Shown here in pieces: positions 45,724 through 54,468 of a stretch of DNA of 64,000 nucleotides (the stretch's first letter is position 1; each line of letters begins with the position of its first letter). A program made the translations under genes and the position numbers. The notes beneath the pieces are model-generated. The model ran no database searches. It was not told the DNA's origin and worked only from the letters and a program-made list of their open reading frames with translations. The stretch comes from Sinobaca qinghaiensis. Its GTDB lineage: Bacteria; Bacillota; Bacilli; Bacillales; Marinococcaceae. The stretch lies in contig NZ_RAPK01000011.1 of NCBI RefSeq assembly GCF_003610495.1, forward strand, positions 1-64,000. Direction: 5' to 3'.

Positions 45724-46971
45724 ATGTCTACTATTGTACAGCCGGTCTCACAGCAGGAGTCGGCTGAAAAGAAATCTTCTACGTTAAACAAGCCGCAGAC
45801 CGGCTTAATTATAGGAGGACTGATCGCGGCGGCGGTGCTTTTTGTGTTTCTTTTGATAACACAGGACATCGTGCAGCCGATTCTTCTCGTGATTGGACTT
45901 CTGCTTGGCTATACGTTGTTTCATGCGAGGTTTGGATTTACCTCCGCTTTCCGCAGGCTTGCAAGTGTAGGTAACGGCCAGTCGCTTCGCGCCCATATGC
46001 TCATGCTTGCGGTGGCCGTCACGCTGTTTGCGCCGATTCTGGCACTCAGCTTTTCCTTTTTTGGAGGAACGCCACAAGGATATGTGTCCCCGGTTGGCGT
46101 GAGCCTTCTTGTAGGCGCCTTTATGTTTGGAATCGGCATGCAGCTCGGTGGGGGCTGTGCATCCGGAACGCTTTATGCCGTCGGCGGGGGCCGTTCGGTT
46201 ATGTTTATTACGCTGCTGTTTTTTGTTGTTGGTTCTACCATTGGTGCCGCTCATTTTAATTTTTGGATGGAAGACATGCCGTCCGCTGAACCTTTTTCCC
46301 TGGCTACTTCTACCGGCCTTGGCTACAGCGGGGCATGGCTTGTATCGCTCGGAATCTTCGCAGCGGTGGCAGCGATTACGATTATTATTGAAAAAAAACG
46401 CCGGCCGCCGAAAATGGCAGCCGTGCCGTCAGAAAAAGGATGGCGCCGGATTTTCCGCGGTTCCTGGCCGCTGTTTGCGGCAGCCGTCATTCTAGCCGTT
46501 CTTAATGCATTAACGCTTGCCACACGTGATGCCCCGTGGGGTGTCACATCAGCTTTTACTTTATGGGGATCTAAAGCCGCCTACGCGATGGGATTTGACG
46601 TAGAAAGCTGGAGCTATTGGGCAGGAGACCTGGCAACTCTTCACGGCTCGATATTTGCAGACTCCACCACCATATTAAACTTTGGGGTGATTCTGGGAGC
46701 GTTTCTTGCTTCTGCTGCCGGCGGTTTGTTTTCTTTTACAAAAATCAAAGCCGGTAACGCGGCCGCGTCAGTTATTGGCGGCCTGTTGATGGGATACGGA
46801 GCCCGCCTTGCTTTCGGCTGTAATATCGGCGCGTATTTCGGTGGCATTGCCTCTTTCAGCGCCCACGGATACATCTGGGGCGTCATGGCGCTTGCCGGTA
46901 CATTTTTAGCGCTTTTTCTCCGTCCTCTGTTTGGTTTGTCTGTGCCTAAACCAAAAGATACTTTCTGCTGA
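45724..46971 (+). CDS. YeeE/YedE (TsuA-type) thiosulfate or sulfur-compound transporter
   Basis: This 415-residue permease has about 9-11 helices in two YeeE/YedE repeats. The conserved cysteine motifs GGGCASGTLY (about residue 143) and FGCNIGAYFGG (about residue 370) are those that pass thiosulfate through TsuA by transient hydrogen bonding. A soluble N-terminal tail of about 30 residues precedes helix 1. I chose the ATG at 45724 over the GTG at 45715 because of its spacing from AAGGGG. A TusA-like partner (YeeD), often adjacent, is absent; the rhodanese at 29.7 kb is the only other sulfur-carrier candidate here. Confidence 0.85.
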   Translation: MSTIVQPVSQQESAEKKSSTLNKPQTGLIIGGLIAAAVLFVFLLITQDIVQPILLVIGLLLGYTLFHARFGFTSAFRRLASVGNGQSLRAHMLMLAVAVTLFAPILALSFSFFGGTPQGYVSPVGVSLLVGAFMFGIGMQLGGGCASGTLYAVGGGRSVMFITLLFFVVGSTIGAAHFNFWMEDMPSAEPFSLATSTGLGYSGAWLVSLGIFAAVAAITIIIEKKRRPPKMAAVPSEKGWRRIFRGSWPLFAAAVILAVLNALTLATRDAPWGVTSAFTLWGSKAAYAMGFDVESWSYWAGDLATLHGSIFADSTTILNFGVILGAFLASAAGGLFSFTKIKAGNAAASVIGGLLMGYGARLAFGCNIGAYFGGIASFSAHGYIWGVMALAGTFLALFLRPLFGLSVPKPKDTFC

Positions 46972-46991
46972 TACAGGCACAATCAAATTCC

Positions 46992-47026
46992 AAAAACCTT
47001 CCTTCTGACGAAAGGGAGGTTTTTTT
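46992..47026 (+). terminator. Terminator after the thiosulfate transporter gene
   Basis: AAAAACC...GGTTTTT with inner TCCTT/AAGGG pairs, followed by seven T. Confidence 0.75.
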
Positions 47027-47087
47027 ATGGCTAAATCGGCACAGCAGTAAAATAAATGAATTTTCAGAAATAAATCCTATAAAACAC

Positions 47088-47116
47088 TTGACTGTATTAT
47101 AACAATAACCTATACT
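47088..47116 (+). promoter_or_regulatory. Promoter of microprotein gene 2 (part of duplicated 54-bp block)
   Basis: TTGACT (47088-47093), 17 bases and TATACT (47111-47116), identical to the copy-1 promoter through its spacer and 24 bases of leader. Confidence 0.8.
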
Positions 47117-47154
47117 TCTAATTACACTATAACAAAAAACAGGAGGCGTTCCAT

Positions 47155-47256
47155 ATGAAAAACGAAACGAAAAAAGAAGGCGAAAACCGTTTTATCCCAA
47201 CGAATGAGGAACAGTCCGTACTGCAGATGATTAATGAATACCACGGCCGCCGCTGA
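47155..47256 (+). CDS. 33-residue microprotein, copy 2
   Basis: This encodes 33 residues, opening MKNETKKEGENRF and ending EEQSVLQMINEYHGRR. It is of the same length as copy 1 with a diverged N-terminal half and strongly conserved C-terminal half. The ATG follows ACAGGAGG. It has its own promoter and terminator. The protein is hydrophilic, without signal or membrane segment. The pair may be small regulators or binding peptides; nothing in the sequence says which. Confidence 0.75.
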   Translation: MKNETKKEGENRFIPTNEEQSVLQMINEYHGRR

Positions 47257-47273
47257 TTAACTAAATAAAAACA

Positions 47274-47306
47274 AAAGCCGGAGTCCAGGGGATTCCGGCT
47301 TTTTTG
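47274..47306 (+). terminator. Terminator of microprotein gene 2
   Basis: AAAGCCGGA/TCCGGCTTT is a 9-bp stem with an 11-base loop and T-run. Confidence 0.85.
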
Positions 47307-47390
47307 TGCTGTGTTAGGACAGGGGAAACCCCATCGAATGGAAAAACAAACGTATATTCGCTACAATAGAAACATAGAGGTGAACGATAC

Positions 47391-49688
47391 ATGAAAAAAC
47401 AAACATTATCCGAGCTGATTTCTCTTATTAAAGAAGAAGGAAGCGATCAAATAGAACATTGGCACACCGTTGAGGAAACGCCTGCTAAAACCGCTGCCTT
47501 CCCGGATGAGCTGGATGCCCGTATCCGGGAGACGCTGACCAGAAGGGGAGTCGACTCTTTATACACGCACCAGGCTTCCGCCTTTGAGAAAGCCTACGGC
47601 CAGAAGCAGAGTTTTGTGGCCGTTACTCCAACGGCATCCGGAAAAACGCTCTGCTATAACCTTCCCGTACTGCAGTCTATTTTAGACGACAAAGAAAGCC
47701 GGGCGCTGTATTTATTTCCGACCAAAGCGCTCGCCCAGGATCAAATGCATGAAATCAATGCTTTTATCGATGAACTCGGGGAGCCGATCAAAAGCTTTAC
47801 GTACGATGGGGATACCTCCCCTTCAATCAGACAGGCGATCCGCAAGGCCGGCCACGTAGTCATGACCAACCCCGACATGCTGCACTCGGCGATTCTGCCT
47901 CATCATACGAAGTGGGTGGCCTTGTTTGAAAATCTTAAATATATCGTCGTAGATGAGCTCCATACGTACCGGGGAGTGTTCGGCAGCCACGTTGCGAATG
48001 TCCTGCGCCGCCTGAAACGGATCGCCGCCTACTACGGAAGCGATCCTGTATTTATCAGCACGTCCGCCACGATCGCCAACCCTAAAGAGCTGGCCGAGAC
48101 GCTGACAGGTAAAGAAACGGCGCTGATTAATAATAACGGGGCGCCGACCGGGAGAAAACATTTTGTGTTTTATAACCCGCCGATTGTGAACGAATCAATG
48201 AATATCCGCAAAGGCGCGACGTCCGAAGTGAACCGCTGGGCCTCCCGCTTTTTAAAAGAAAACATACAGACGATTATATTTGCCAGAAGCCGGACCCGGG
48301 TGGAGGTGATTCTCAGCCAGCTGCAGACGCTTGTCCGAAAAGAGCTTGGGATGAAAAGCATACAGGGCTACCGCGGCGGTTACCTGCCCAATGAGCGCCG
48401 GGCCATCGAGCGGGGGCTTCGCACCGGCGAGGTAATGGGGGTGGTCAGTACCAATGCGCTCGAACTAGGCATCGATATCGGCCAGCTCCAGGTCTGCATT
48501 ATGACAGGCTATCCCGGCAGCATTGCCAGCGCCTGGCAGCAGGCCGGACGTGCAGGACGCCGGCAGGAGGAGTCGTTAATTCTGCTTGTCGCAAGCTCGG
48601 CACCGCTCGATCAGTACATGATGCAGCATCCGGAGTATTTATTTGACCAGAATCCGGAAACTGCCCGGATCCATCCGGAAAATTTGATTATTTTAGTGGA
48701 CCATTTAAAATGCGCCGCCTTTGAGCTGCCGTTTAAAGAAGGGGAGACGTTTGACGGACTTGATATTGCTGATGTGCTGGAATACCTGGCTGAAGAACAG
48801 GTGCTTCACCACCGTGTGAATAAATGGTACTGGATGAGCGACTCGTTTCCGGCCCACGGCATCAGTCTTCGTTCGGCCTCCCAGGAAAATGTCGTTATCA
48901 TTGACCAGACGGTACCTTCGCAGTCCAAAGTAATTGGCGAAATGGACCGGTTCAGCGCGATGACTCTTCTGCACGATGAGGCGGTCTACCTCCATCAGGG
49001 GATTCAATATCAGGTGGAGAAACTCGACTGGGAAGAGAAAAAAGCGTTTGTCGAAGAAGTACGCGTTGATTACTACACGGATGCCAACCTTGCTGTAGAG
49101 CTGAAAGTGCTCGAAGAAGACGAATCATCCGTGTTTGATTTTTACGAAGCGGCCTATGGGGACGTAATGGTCCATGCCAAAGCCACGATATTCAAAAAGA
49201 TTAAGCTGGGCAGCTTTGAAAACATCGGGTCGGGACCAATTTACCTTCCCGAAGAAGAGCTGCACACGAACGCCTGCTGGCTGAGTTTCCCGGATCACGT
49301 GCTCGAACAGTTTGGAAAAGATCCTCTTGAACAGGCACTTACAGGACTTGCGCAGATTATCCGCCATGTCGCGCCGGTTCACGTTATGTGCGACCAGAGT
49401 GATCTTCACGTTGTACCGCAGATGAAGGCAACTCATTCCGAAAAACCGACGATTTTTATCTATGACCGCTATCCCGGCGGAACGGGACTTGCTTCGAGTT
49501 TATATAAGCAGCTCCCCCGCCTGATTAAAGAATGCCGTCAGCTGATACAAGGGTGCCCCTGCACGTCCGGGTGTCCTTCCTGCGTCGGCCTTGATACCGG
49601 CATGGAAGAGACCAAATGGCTGACGCTCCGCTTTATTGCCGAGCTGGAAAAAGCAGCAAAGCCGGAGGTGCCGGCCGATGAAACATAA
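47391..49688 (+). CDS. mrfA: DEAD/DEAH-box helicase MrfA (YprA)
   Basis: This 765-residue superfamily 2 DNA helicase works with the MrfB exonuclease in repair of mitomycin-type damage in B. subtilis. Motif I is TPTASGKT (about 79), motif II DELH, motif III STSATI, and the helicase C domain has TNALELGIDIG and QQAGRAGRR. The C-terminal DUF1998-like domain holds a four-cysteine cluster in CPCTSGCPSC. The ATG follows AGAGGTGA. It overlaps mrfB by 11 bases. Length and order match yprA. Confidence 0.95.
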   Translation: MKKQTLSELISLIKEEGSDQIEHWHTVEETPAKTAAFPDELDARIRETLTRRGVDSLYTHQASAFEKAYGQKQSFVAVTPTASGKTLCYNLPVLQSILDDKESRALYLFPTKALAQDQMHEINAFIDELGEPIKSFTYDGDTSPSIRQAIRKAGHVVMTNPDMLHSAILPHHTKWVALFENLKYIVVDELHTYRGVFGSHVANVLRRLKRIAAYYGSDPVFISTSATIANPKELAETLTGKETALINNNGAPTGRKHFVFYNPPIVNESMNIRKGATSEVNRWASRFLKENIQTIIFARSRTRVEVILSQLQTLVRKELGMKSIQGYRGGYLPNERRAIERGLRTGEVMGVVSTNALELGIDIGQLQVCIMTGYPGSIASAWQQAGRAGRRQEESLILLVASSAPLDQYMMQHPEYLFDQNPETARIHPENLIILVDHLKCAAFELPFKEGETFDGLDIADVLEYLAEEQVLHHRVNKWYWMSDSFPAHGISLRSASQENVVIIDQTVPSQSKVIGEMDRFSAMTLLHDEAVYLHQGIQYQVEKLDWEEKKAFVEEVRVDYYTDANLAVELKVLEEDESSVFDFYEAAYGDVMVHAKATIFKKIKLGSFENIGSGPIYLPEEELHTNACWLSFPDHVLEQFGKDPLEQALTGLAQIIRHVAPVHVMCDQSDLHVVPQMKATHSEKPTIFIYDRYPGGTGLASSLYKQLPRLIKECRQLIQGCPCTSGCPSCVGLDTGMEETKWLTLRFIAELEKAAKPEVPADET

Positions 49689-50925
49689 GCTGCAGCGGAT
49701 GAAAAACCATCTGTCGCTTCCGGATAAACAGGAGACCACAGACAAACCGGCCGCGGCCCAGCCCGCTTCCGGAGTGCCTTATCAGAAAGAGTGGGAGCAG
49801 GTGCAGGGATTTCCGCTTTATTTTGAAGATCAGTATATTATGAAGCGCGAAATTGACTATCCGCTTGATTACCAGCATGGCCGGCACCGCCTGAATGATA
49901 TCTTTCCGGTGTTTGCACGCTGGTCGGAGACAGAAGAAGTACACCCGCTTCATCCGGAAGGACGCCGGCCGGAAGATCTGCTTTTTTTTGACACCGAAAC
50001 CACGGGCTTGAGCGGAGGTACCGGCAACATGATTTTTCTTTTAGGCGATGCCCGCTTTAGAGAGAACCATGTGACGGTGACACAGTATTTTCTGCCGGGG
50101 CCGGAAGCGGAAGTGGCATTCTATCATCATTTTCTTTCCGACGTGCCTTCGATGAAGCACCTGGTCACCTACAACGGCAAGTCGTTTGACTGGCCGCAGC
50201 TGCGCACGCGTCATACGCTTCTGCGCCGCGAAGTGCCGAATCTGCCCCAGTTTGGCCATTTTGACCTGCTTCACGCCTCGAGGCGTTTGTTTAAATATTC
50301 GCTGGAGTCCTGCAAACTGTCGATTGTGGAACATGACGTGCTGCAATTTAAACGGGTCGATGATACGCCGGGCTATATGGCTCCGATGCTGTATTTTGAT
50401 TTTTTAAATGATCCGAATCCTGGATTTATAAAAGGCATTATGCAGCACAATGAATGGGACGTGCTGTCGCTGATTACGCTCTACATTGAGCTGTCCCAGC
50501 GCGTACTGGAAGAAGCGCCTTCGGGCCGGGAATCGTACGAAATTGGGCGCTGGTTCGAGCAGCAGGGGGAAACGGGAAAGGCGCTCTGGTGCTACCGCAA
50601 AAGCGGTGCTGAAGAGCTGACCGGAGAAGAATGGCAGGAAAAATGCCTGCTCGCCGAGGCGGATCTCCTGAGAAAAGAAAAGCAGCTGGAAGAAGCCGAA
50701 GAAAAGTGGCTGCTCGTCTGGAGTGCCCAGCAGAACCTCGCCGTCTCAGCAGCCGTTGAGCTTGCCAAATACTATGAACATCAGATAAAAGACCGAAGCA
50801 GAGCCCTAAAGCTCGTTCAGCAGGCCGCGGCACTGCCGGAGGATAAGCTGTCCGACAAACAGAGAACCGATCTGGATAAACGGATGAGCCGGCTGGAACT
50901 AAAGCTCGGCCAGGGAGGAAAGTAA
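49678..50925 (+). CDS. mrfB: DEDDh-type exonuclease MrfB (YprB)
   Basis: This 415-residue protein has an RNase H-like/DEDD exonuclease core: FFDTETTGLSGGTGN (first Asp and Glu), VTYNGKSFDWPQL, and HNEWDVLSL (last Asp). A C-terminal TPR-like helical part (about 290-410) follows. The ATG at 49678 lies within the end of mrfA after GGAGGTG, showing coupling. In B. subtilis MrfA and MrfB act together in excision of DNA adducts. Confidence 0.9.
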   Translation: MKHKLQRMKNHLSLPDKQETTDKPAAAQPASGVPYQKEWEQVQGFPLYFEDQYIMKREIDYPLDYQHGRHRLNDIFPVFARWSETEEVHPLHPEGRRPEDLLFFDTETTGLSGGTGNMIFLLGDARFRENHVTVTQYFLPGPEAEVAFYHHFLSDVPSMKHLVTYNGKSFDWPQLRTRHTLLRREVPNLPQFGHFDLLHASRRLFKYSLESCKLSIVEHDVLQFKRVDDTPGYMAPMLYFDFLNDPNPGFIKGIMQHNEWDVLSLITLYIELSQRVLEEAPSGRESYEIGRWFEQQGETGKALWCYRKSGAEELTGEEWQEKCLLAEADLLRKEKQLEEAEEKWLLVWSAQQNLAVSAAVELAKYYEHQIKDRSRALKLVQQAAALPEDKLSDKQRTDLDKRMSRLELKLGQGGK

Positions 50926-50926
50926 C

Positions 50927-51472
50927 ATGAAGACCGTTGCCGTAACAGGATACAAACCGCATGAACTCGGTATTTTTAAGCCGGACGCCAAAGAAATCAA
51001 ATTTATAAAAAAAGCGCTCGAACGACGCCTCCTGAGCCTTCTCGATAACGGGCTGGAGTGGGTCATTATTTCCGGCCAGCCCGGCGTAGAGCTGTGGGCG
51101 GGTGAACTCGTTATTCAAATGAAAGAAGAGTGGGAGGATTTAAAGCTGGCCGTGCTGCCGCCTTTTCTGGAACAGGAAAAAATCTGGCCGGAGCCGGCGC
51201 AGCTGGCTTATGCGGAACTGTTAAAGCAGGCGGACTTTGTAAAGCCCATTTCAAATGCGAAATATACGAACCCGGGCCAGCTCCGTGCCAAAAATGATTT
51301 TATTATCGGACATACCGAGGGGCTTCTGCTTCTGTATGACGAGGACATGACGGGAACACCGAAATTTTACCTAGCTCCCGCGGAGACGAGGCAGGAGCAT
51401 GACGGCTATGAAATTATCTGGGTCACTCCCCAGGACATTCAGGACGTAGTGGAAGAAGAGCAGTGGCTCTAA
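50927..51472 (+). CDS. ypsA: YpsA, SLOG-superfamily protein linked to cell division
   Basis: This 181-residue DUF1273 protein has the Rossmann-like SLOG fold: VAVTGYKPHELGIF at the N-terminus, VIISGQPGVELWAGE and LLLYDEDMTGTPKF. Studies in B. subtilis and Staphylococcus aureus tie YpsA to division and FtsZ. The ATG comes immediately after mrfB behind CAGGGAGGAAAG. The gene lies next to gpsB, another division gene, as in relatives. Confidence 0.9.
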   Translation: MKTVAVTGYKPHELGIFKPDAKEIKFIKKALERRLLSLLDNGLEWVIISGQPGVELWAGELVIQMKEEWEDLKLAVLPPFLEQEKIWPEPAQLAYAELLKQADFVKPISNAKYTNPGQLRAKNDFIIGHTEGLLLLYDEDMTGTPKFYLAPAETRQEHDGYEIIWVTPQDIQDVVEEEQWL

Positions 51473-51569
51473 ACCGGTGCATGAAAAATCAAGATCCAGG
51501 GTATAGGCAGACGTATGATATGATACAATCATTTGTGATACAGAATATTATGACATGAGGTGATCTTTA

Positions 51570-51908
51570 ATGGAAAATACAAGATTAAGCGCAAAAGAGA
51601 TTTTAGACAAAGACTTTAAAAGCAGCGTTAAAGGATACAATAAAGACGAAGTGGATCAGTTTCTGGACCTGGTAATCCAGGATTATGAAACGTTTGAAAA
51701 CCGCATCAGAGATCTCGAGGAATCGAGCAACGGCTCCACTGCATCAGCTGCTCCAATTACGTCGTCCAGAGAATCCCGGCGCGAGCATTCCGAAGAGACA
51801 GAAAGCTCCTCTGCAGCCGGCAGCACCAACTACGACATCCTCCGCCGTCTGTCCAACCTGGAAAAAGAAGTATTCGGCAAAAAGCTGTATGACGAGAACT
51901 CCCGTTAA
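51570..51908 (+). CDS. gpsB: Cell-cycle protein GpsB
   Basis: This 112-residue DivIVA-like coiled-coil adaptor coordinates PBP1 and septal wall synthesis. The N-terminal membrane/partner-binding domain reads RLSAKEILDKDFK and GYNKDEVDQFLDLVI, followed by a coiled coil and a variable Ser-rich linker (about 52-88). The C-terminal trimerisation helix is YDILRRLSNLEKEVFG. The ATG follows GAGGTGATC. The long Ser/Glu linker is typical of the family. Confidence 0.95.
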   Translation: MENTRLSAKEILDKDFKSSVKGYNKDEVDQFLDLVIQDYETFENRIRDLEESSNGSTASAAPITSSRESRREHSEETESSSAAGSTNYDILRRLSNLEKEVFGKKLYDENSR

Positions 51909-51917
51909 GAAATACCA

Positions 51918-52325
51918 ATGAATACTATATATATCGATGGAGCAAGTGCCGGCAGCCCGGGGTATTCGGGTGCCGGCATTCATATTAAGCCGGGAGGCGG
52001 AGGAGCGGAAAGCCTGGCTGTCCCGCTTGGTATCCGGACGAATCATGAGGCGGAATTTATGGCCCTGCGCCTCGCGCTCGTTTACTGCGTGGAGCAGGGC
52101 TGGGAATCTGCGGTCATCTGTACGGATTCGCAGGTAGTTGATGACGCCGTGGCCAAACGCTACGTAAAAAACCCGGTGTTTGCTTCCCTGCTGCAGGAAA
52201 GCCTGCTCATTTTGGAGGAGCATCCCCTGTATTTTATTAAGTGGATTCCTTCGTCCAAAAATAAAGCCGCAGACCAGCTTTCCAAGCAGGCCGTGCTTGA
52301 AGAAAAAAGAAAGCATTATGCATAG
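51918..52325 (+). CDS. RNase H-fold (RNase HI-like) protein
   Basis: This 135-residue protein has the RNase HI active-site set: Asp7 in YIDGAS, Glu in NHEAEFMAL, Asp in ICTDSQVV and Asp in NKAADQLSKQA. It may cleave RNA of RNA-DNA hybrids, though many small Bacillus members are poorly characterised. It follows gpsB by nine bases with no clear own promoter; the ATG has a poor site (AAGAAAT), suggesting coupling to gpsB translation. Confidence 0.85.
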   Translation: MNTIYIDGASAGSPGYSGAGIHIKPGGGGAESLAVPLGIRTNHEAEFMALRLALVYCVEQGWESAVICTDSQVVDDAVAKRYVKNPVFASLLQESLLILEEHPLYFIKWIPSSKNKAADQLSKQAVLEEKRKHYA

Positions 52326-52372
52326 TTGCGTAAATGCACAAGAACGGATATAATTGCACATGGTCTTAGATC

Positions 52373-52777
52373 ATGCTGAAAGCATTCTAGGCAATCGCTG
52401 TACTCTTCGATGAGTGCAGAGGAAAGTCCATGCTCGCACAGCCTGGGATGGCTGTAGTGTTCGTGCCTGACGAATGCATAAGTCAGGGCATCTCTTTTAA
52501 GGGATGACGGCGGAGAAGTAACCTACGTCGTCAAGATATGGTTACGGTATCCTTAATGTGCCACAGTGACGTAGTTTTTCCGGAAACGGAAAAAGTGGAA
52601 CGGGGTAAACCCCTCGAGCGAGAAACCCAAAATAAGGTAGGGGCGCCTTTCTGAAGGAACCAAACGGAAAGAAAGGGCAGATTCGTCTGCAGATAGATGA
52701 TTGCCGCCGGAGTGCGAGGTTAAGAGCCGTTTTAGCACGAAGGAACAGAACATGGCTTACATGAATGCTTTCAGCAT
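52373..52777 (+). ncRNA. rnpB: RNase P RNA, Bacillus type (class B)
   Basis: This is the catalytic RNA of RNase P, which matures tRNA 5' ends. Recognised blocks: AGAGGAAAGTCCATGCTCGC near the 5' end, TGCCACAGTGACG, the conserved core GTGGAACG...GTAAACCCCTCGAGCGAG, GAAACCCAAA, AGATAGATGATTGCCGCC, and ACAGAACATGGCTTAC near the 3' end. P1 is closed by 52373-52386 pairing with 52764-52777. It lies in the same place as in B. subtilis, between gpsB and ypsC. Confidence 0.97.
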
Positions 52778-52780
52778 ATA

Positions 52781-52806
52781 AAAACCCCTGTTTTCAGGGG
52801 TTTTTT
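52781..52806 (+). terminator. Terminator of rnpB
   Basis: AAAACCCCTG, loop TTTT, CAGGGGTTTT, then further T. Confidence 0.9.
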
Positions 52807-52880
52807 CTATGTATATAATAGGTATTATACACAACATCTGGTTTGAAAAAGCAGCCGTGCAGGCTACAGGAGAGATAAAT

Positions 52881-54023
52881 ATGGAACAGAACGTAACCAT
52901 TATTGCCACATCCACGATGGGCCTTGAAGCGATCGTGGCCAAAGAAGTAAAGGATCTCGGCTATGCGAATACCCAAATTGAAAACGGAAAGGTCATTATC
53001 GAAGCCCCGCTTTCGGCGATTCCGCGCCTGAACATGTGGCTGCGCACCTCCGACCGGATCAAACTGCGTATCGGCTTGTTTCAGGCGCGTACGTTTGATG
53101 ACTTGTTTGAAAAAACAAAAGCCCTGCCCTGGGAAGATATTCTTCCGGAAAATGCATCGTTTCCCGTTACCGGGCGCTCGGTCAAATCCACTTTATACAG
53201 CGTGCCCGACTGTCAGGCGATTGTAAAAAAGGCAATCGTGGAGCGGTTAAAGCAGCGGTACAAAAAAGAATGGTTTTTTGAAGACGGCTTTTTATACAAA
53301 GTCGAAGTCGCTATCCTGAAAGACGAAGTTTCGATCACATTGGATACAACAGGCGTGGGTCTTCATAAGCGCGGCTACCGGTCGCTGCACAGTGCCGCTC
53401 CGTTAAAGGAAACGCTGGCCGCAGCAATGATTAAGCTCAGCCACTGGAAACCGGATTATCCGCTTGTGGATCCTTTCTGCGGCTCCGGCACGATTCCGAT
53501 TGAAGCGGCCCTTATCGGCCGGAACATTGCTCCCGGTATCAACCGCTTTTTTGACTCGGAGGACTGGGGCATTTTAAAACAAGAGTGGTGGGATCAGGCC
53601 CGCGAAGAAGCTGATGATAAAGCGGACTACGACCGGCCGCTTGATATTACGGGCAGTGATATCGACCACCGTATGGTGGACCTGGCTGTCGAAAACACCG
53701 AAGAAGCCGGACTGCAGGATGCGATTCACTACAAGCAGATGCAGGCCGTCGACTTTACAACACCTAAAGAATACGGCTCGATTATTACAAACCCTCCTTA
53801 CGGCGAACGCGTCGGCGAAAAAGAGGAAGTAAAAGAGCTGTACCGGAACCTGGGCAAAATTTGGAAGCCGCTCTCTACCTGGTCGGTTTATATTATTACG
53901 TCCGATGAGAAATTTGAAAATACGTACGGGGCGAAAGCCACCAAAAAACGAAAGCTCTACAATGGCAACATTCGCACCGATTACTACCAGTACTGGGGAG
54001 AGCGTCCGCCGCGCCGCAGTTAA
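52881..54023 (+). CDS. ypsC: 23S rRNA m2G methyltransferase, RlmL-like (YpsC)
   Basis: This 380-residue S-adenosylmethionine-dependent RNA methyltransferase has an N-terminal ferredoxin-like/THUMP region (about 1-160) and a C-terminal Rossmann domain. VDPFCGSGTIPIEAALIG binds the cofactor, and NPPYGER (304-310) is the N6-adenine/N2-guanine-type catalytic motif. It corresponds to B. subtilis YpsC, related to the N-terminal half of E. coli RlmL. The ATG at 52881 follows AGGAGAG; an in-frame ATG at 52809 lies in the rnpB terminator and is rejected. Confidence 0.9.
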   Translation: MEQNVTIIATSTMGLEAIVAKEVKDLGYANTQIENGKVIIEAPLSAIPRLNMWLRTSDRIKLRIGLFQARTFDDLFEKTKALPWEDILPENASFPVTGRSVKSTLYSVPDCQAIVKKAIVERLKQRYKKEWFFEDGFLYKVEVAILKDEVSITLDTTGVGLHKRGYRSLHSAAPLKETLAAAMIKLSHWKPDYPLVDPFCGSGTIPIEAALIGRNIAPGINRFFDSEDWGILKQEWWDQAREEADDKADYDRPLDITGSDIDHRMVDLAVENTEEAGLQDAIHYKQMQAVDFTTPKEYGSIITNPPYGERVGEKEEVKELYRNLGKIWKPLSTWSVYIITSDEKFENTYGAKATKKRKLYNGNIRTDYYQYWGERPPRRS

Positions 54024-54029
54024 TACTGC

Positions 54030-54069
54030 AAAGCGCTCCTTATTCCAATAACGGAACAAGGGGCGTTTT
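54030..54069 (+). terminator. Terminator of ypsC
   Basis: A 17-position stem with one mismatch (54030-54046 with 54053-54069) has a six-base loop and a short T-tail. Confidence 0.75.
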
Positions 54070-54128
54070 GTTTCGCCCTGCCGGCTATAGGGAATATCAT
54101 TTACTAGACAGCAAAGGAGGGGCAGAGA

Positions 54129-54437
54129 ATGGAACAGCCGAAGCTTTGGAATATTTCCATTGAAAAAAATGGAGAATGGCACAGTGTTGGAAATGTCCAC
54201 GAGGCCAACGTGTCTGATGATAAAAAGGAAGTCATTCAGCTGCGCGAAGAAGATGCGGCGGCGCTTGCCGGGCAAACCGGGAGGATCCGCCTGGACCGTC
54301 AGCGCCTGAGCCGTCCGGACCGCCCGGAAGGCATAGAAGAACTAATAGTTCATGACTGGAAACTGGAAGGGACTGCCGTCGTTGTAGAAAATACAGCGCG
54401 GGATATTACCCATTCGTTTTCTTCGATTGAAGGATAA
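54129..54437 (+). CDS. Hypothetical protein, 102 residues
   Basis: I do not recognise this small soluble protein. It starts MEQPKLWNISIEKNGEW, has a polar middle with LREEDAAALAGQTGRIRLDR, and probably forms a beta-rich domain. The ATG follows AAAGGAGGGG, a strong site, and the gene ends in a shared terminator, so it is likely translated. It has no operon partner. Confidence 0.65.
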   Translation: MEQPKLWNISIEKNGEWHSVGNVHEANVSDDKKEVIQLREEDAAALAGQTGRIRLDRQRLSRPDRPEGIEELIVHDWKLEGTAVVVENTARDITHSFSSIEG

Positions 54438-54466
54438 AAAAAGCCGGCCGCTATGGCCGGCTTTCT
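54438..54466. terminator. Bidirectional terminator
   Basis: AAAGCCGGCC, loop GCTAT, GGCCGGCTTT, with A-run before and T-rich tail after, between convergent genes. Confidence 0.85.
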
Positions 54467-54468
54467 AT

